A DNA stretch of 6,661 nucleotides from an uncultured Clostridia bacterium (GTDB lineage Bacteria; Bacillota; Clostridia; TANB77; CAG-508): contig CAKOVW010000048.1 of NCBI GenBank assembly GCA_934122125.1, forward strand, positions 1-6,661. The letters run 5' to 3'. The notes beneath the pieces are model-generated. The model made no database searches. It had not been told where the DNA came from and saw nothing but the letters and a program-made list of their open reading frames with translations. A program made the translations under genes and the position numbers. Of the stretch, positions 5,739 through 6,661 are shown piece by piece; the first letter of the stretch is position 1, and each line of letters opens with the position of its first letter.

Positions 5739-5833
5739 TAACAATAATATACTTACTTTTCTACGGTTTAGTAGGAATGACTATTATAGCATTTGCCTTA
5801 ATTATTACTTTAGTAGTGATTCTGAGCAAATAA
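5720..5833 (+). CDS. 37-aa hydrophobic membrane peptide, candidate holin-like type I toxin
   Basis: The peptide begins MVEQAMLTIIYLL, is almost entirely hydrophobic from residue 6 to 35 and ends LVVILSK. Small single-helix proteins of this type are annotated as putative holin-like toxins or type I toxins in Bacillota; I see the shape of the family rather than a firm sequence match. The start is set by GGAGGT (5706-5711) 8 nt before ATG 5720; ATG 5704 overlaps the SD and opens a non-hydrophobic frame. Its last residues (VVILSK) resemble VIVLSK of the 26-aa peptide upstream. Antisense transcription from 5954-5926 would cover its 3' UTR. The SD-adjacent GTGGTGCT (5710-5717) is complementary to AGCACCAC (5838-5845) just after the stop codon, so the mRNA can mask its own ribosome site. 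Membrane depolarisation would be the expected action, inferred only from the class. Confidence 0.75.
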   Translation: MVEQAMLTIIYLLFYGLVGMTIIAFALIITLVVILSK

Positions 5834-5836
5834 TAA

Positions 5837-5875
5837 AAGCACCACATTACGCTTTCACAGAGCTATGTGGTGTTT
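5837..5875. terminator. Bidirectional stem-loop: end of the second antisense RNA, possible early terminator of the toxin-like mRNA
   Basis: CACCACAT (5840-5847) pairs with ATGTGGTG (5865-5872), and outer A-T and G-U pairs lengthen it to about 11 bp. Read on the minus strand the stem is followed by CTTTTATTATTT, a good U tract that should end the antisense RNA near 5830. On the plus strand the tract is only TTTATCATTT, so read-through to the next hairpin is plausible. Confidence 0.7.
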
Positions 5876-5886
5876 ATCATTTAATA

Positions 5887-5898
5887 TGGTAGCACACA
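5887..5898 (+). repeat. Right arm of long-range inverted repeat, overlapping a terminator hairpin
   Basis: TGGTAGCACACA pairs exactly with 5664-5675. Six of its bases (AGCACA, 5891-5896) are also the left arm of the local hairpin ending at 5908, so the two structures exclude each other. Confidence 0.75.
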
Positions 5899-5911
5899 TT
5901 TCTGTGCTTTT
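5891..5911 (+). terminator. Distal terminator hairpin of the toxin-like mRNA
   Basis: AGCACA (5891-5896) and TGTGCT (5903-5908) form a 6-bp stem with loop CATTTC, followed by TTTC and then TTT. It is a weak to moderate intrinsic terminator. An mRNA ending here (about 270 nt) would include the right arm of the long-range repeat; one ending near 5875 would not. Confidence 0.5.
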
Positions 5912-5925
5912 CATTTCCTATAACT

Positions 5926-5954
5926 ATTATACTCATAAAAACAGAAAAAGTCAA
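5926..5954 (-). promoter_or_regulatory. Strong promoter of the second predicted antisense RNA
   Basis: On the minus strand -35 TTGACT (5954-5949) and a perfect -10 TATAAT (5931-5926) are 17 bp apart, one of the best promoters in the window. No minus-strand gene follows it for several hundred bases. It points straight into the 3' UTR of the 37-aa gene. Confidence 0.75.
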
Positions 5955-5968
5955 TAATTTATCTGTTT

Positions 5969-5974
5969 TATAAT
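5969..5974 (+). promoter_or_regulatory. -10 box of the TtcA-family gene promoter
   Basis: A consensus TATAAT lies 28 bp before the ATG at 6003. No convincing -35 is found 16-18 bp upstream; that area is occupied by the -35 of the divergent antisense promoter (5949-5954). It may be a weak or assisted promoter. Confidence 0.45.
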
Positions 5975-6002
5975 AGAAATTTAATGTTTAGAGGGAAAAT
6001 AG

Positions 6003-6661
6003 ATGCAACGTATTTTAAGTTATTTAAGAAGAGCAATTGATAATTATAACATGATAGAGGAAGGGGATAAAATAGCAGTAGGACTATCAGGAGGAAAAGA
6101 TTCATTTACATTACTTATGGGATTAAAAGCATTACAAAGATTTTATCCTAAGAAGTTTGATATTATTGCAATTAGTGTAAATCCTGGATTTGAATTTTTT
6201 AATTCTGAATTTTTAAAAACTAAATGCGAAGAAATAGGTGTAGAATATGTTGAAGAAGTTTCACATATTAAAGAAATAGTATTTGACATTAGAAAAGAAA
6301 AAAATCCATGTTCATTATGTGCAAATTTGCGTAGAGGAATAATAAATTCAGTAGCAATAAGAGAAGGATGTAATAAAATTGCTCTAGGACATAATCAAGA
6401 CGATGCTTTAGAAACATTTTTACTTAATTTTTTATATGCAGGTAATTTATCAACTTTTGCGCCAGTAAGTTATATGGACCGTTCTAAAATTACACTTATT
6501 AGACCTTTAATAGATACACCTGAAAAGGAAATAAAAAAGTTTGTTAAAAGAAATAATGTAGAAGTAATGCCAAAGGTTTGCCCGATGGATGGGGTTTCAA
6601 AAAGAGAAAATATGAAAAATATGGTATTTGAATGGGAAAAACAAATTCCAACAATTAGAGC
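6003..6661 (+). CDS. ttcA: TtcA-family tRNA 2-thiocytidine synthase, 3' end cut by window edge
   Basis: The first 219 residues are present. TtcA is a PP-loop ATPase with an Fe-S cluster that activates C32 of certain tRNAs by adenylation and replaces its oxygen with sulphur in the cytoplasm. Visible signatures: NMIEEGDKIAVGLSGGKDS (16-34) with the SGGKDS PP-loop at 29-34, the CxxC pair Cys103/Cys106 in NPCSLCANLRRG, GHNQDD (129-134) followed by ALETFLLN, and Cys193 in KVCPMDG. In the proteobacterial protein the three cluster cysteines lie in the matching places, so Cys103, Cys106 and Cys193 are the likely ligands. The C-terminal cysteine context (CPMDGVSKREN) differs from the CNLCGSQ form of E. 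coli, so this is a divergent Clostridia-type member and the exact tRNA target is uncertain. E. coli TtcA is near 310 aa with a longer N-terminus; this version starts shortly before the catalytic domain and probably ends soon after the edge. SD GAGGG at 5991-5995. Confidence 0.88.
   Translation, partial: MQRILSYLRRAIDNYNMIEEGDKIAVGLSGGKDSFTLLMGLKALQRFYPKKFDIIAISVNPGFEFFNSEFLKTKCEEIGVEYVEEVSHIKEIVFDIRKEKNPCSLCANLRRGIINSVAIREGCNKIALGHNQDDALETFLLNFLYAGNLSTFAPVSYMDRSKITLIRPLIDTPEKEIKKFVKRNNVEVMPKVCPMDGVSKRENMKNMVFEWEKQIPTIR

Larger units (their letters stand above)
5830..5919 (-). ncRNA. Predicted antisense RNA of the 37-aa peptide locus (candidate antitoxin)
   Basis: A near-consensus minus-strand promoter (5954-5926) predicts a start near 5919, and the stem-loop 5872-5840 with its U tract predicts an end near 5830, about 90 nt. 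The RNA would have a 5' hairpin AGCACA/TGTGCT (5908-5891), a linker and the terminator stem. It would be fully complementary to the whole 3' UTR of the toxin-like mRNA, the layout of RatA/TxpA and SR4/BsrG of Bacillus subtilis, where RNase III cuts the duplex. It also contains complements of short blocks around the toxin start. No ORF of note lies in it. Expression is unproven. Confidence 0.65.

Noticed and set aside
5665..5892. Plus-strand frame of 75 codons overlapping the 37-aa peptide
   Set aside because: It needs a weak start within the GTGTGTG repeat without an SD, runs through the ribosome site and terminator structures, and gives a non-hydrophobic mixed sequence; the 37-aa frame has the SD.
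1..6661. CRISPR arrays, tRNA/rRNA genes, insertion sequences, prophage genes
   Set aside because: No regularly spaced repeats, tRNA-like cloverleaf, transposase or phage structural motif was seen on either strand.

Overview
The window is strongly AT-rich, uses A/T-ending codons, and has strong GGAGG-type ribosome binding sites and compact sigma-A-type promoters. Together with an oxygen-sensitive radical dehydratase-type protein and a GerMN-domain protein, this points to a low-GC, anaerobic, Clostridia-like member of the Bacillota. I cannot name the species.

Layout. Positions 1-4192 (minus strand) are one uninterrupted reading frame of 1397 codons whose C-terminus lies just outside the window. 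It is a giant fused acyl-CoA dehydratase activase/dehydratase-like protein, with two ASKHA ATPase modules, a DUF2229-type region and a 2-hydroxyacyl-CoA dehydratase-like region. From memory this architecture matches the proteins proposed to make plasmalogens in anaerobes (PlsA/PlsR). Its 5' side has a clear promoter and a perfect 9+2+9 palindrome in the start of the transcript. Divergent from it is a membrane-anchored GerMN-domain protein (4408-4959, +). It is convergent with a 55-residue very basic orphan protein (5030-5197, -). A three-armed repeat between them can form a terminator for each.

The most interesting part is 5285-5954. It holds what I read as two tandem candidate type I toxin-antitoxin loci. 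Each has a tiny hydrophobic peptide gene on the + strand (26 aa at 5349-5429 and 37 aa at 5720-5833), a bidirectional terminator, and a strong convergent minus-strand promoter that would make a roughly 90-100 nt antisense RNA ending at that terminator. In both loci, sequence around the peptide start codon is repeated inside the region covered by the antisense RNA. The antisense RNA could therefore pair with the translation start as well as with the shared 3' end, the logic of the Fst/par system of plasmid pAD1. The second locus also has a perfect 12-bp long-range inverted repeat that would close the toxin mRNA into a loop, and an 8-nt match that could mask its ribosome binding site. All RNA assignments rest on promoter, terminator and pairing patterns read by eye.

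The window ends with the first 219 codons of a TtcA-family tRNA 2-thiocytidine synthase (6003-6661, +), whose promoter overlaps that of the second antisense RNA.
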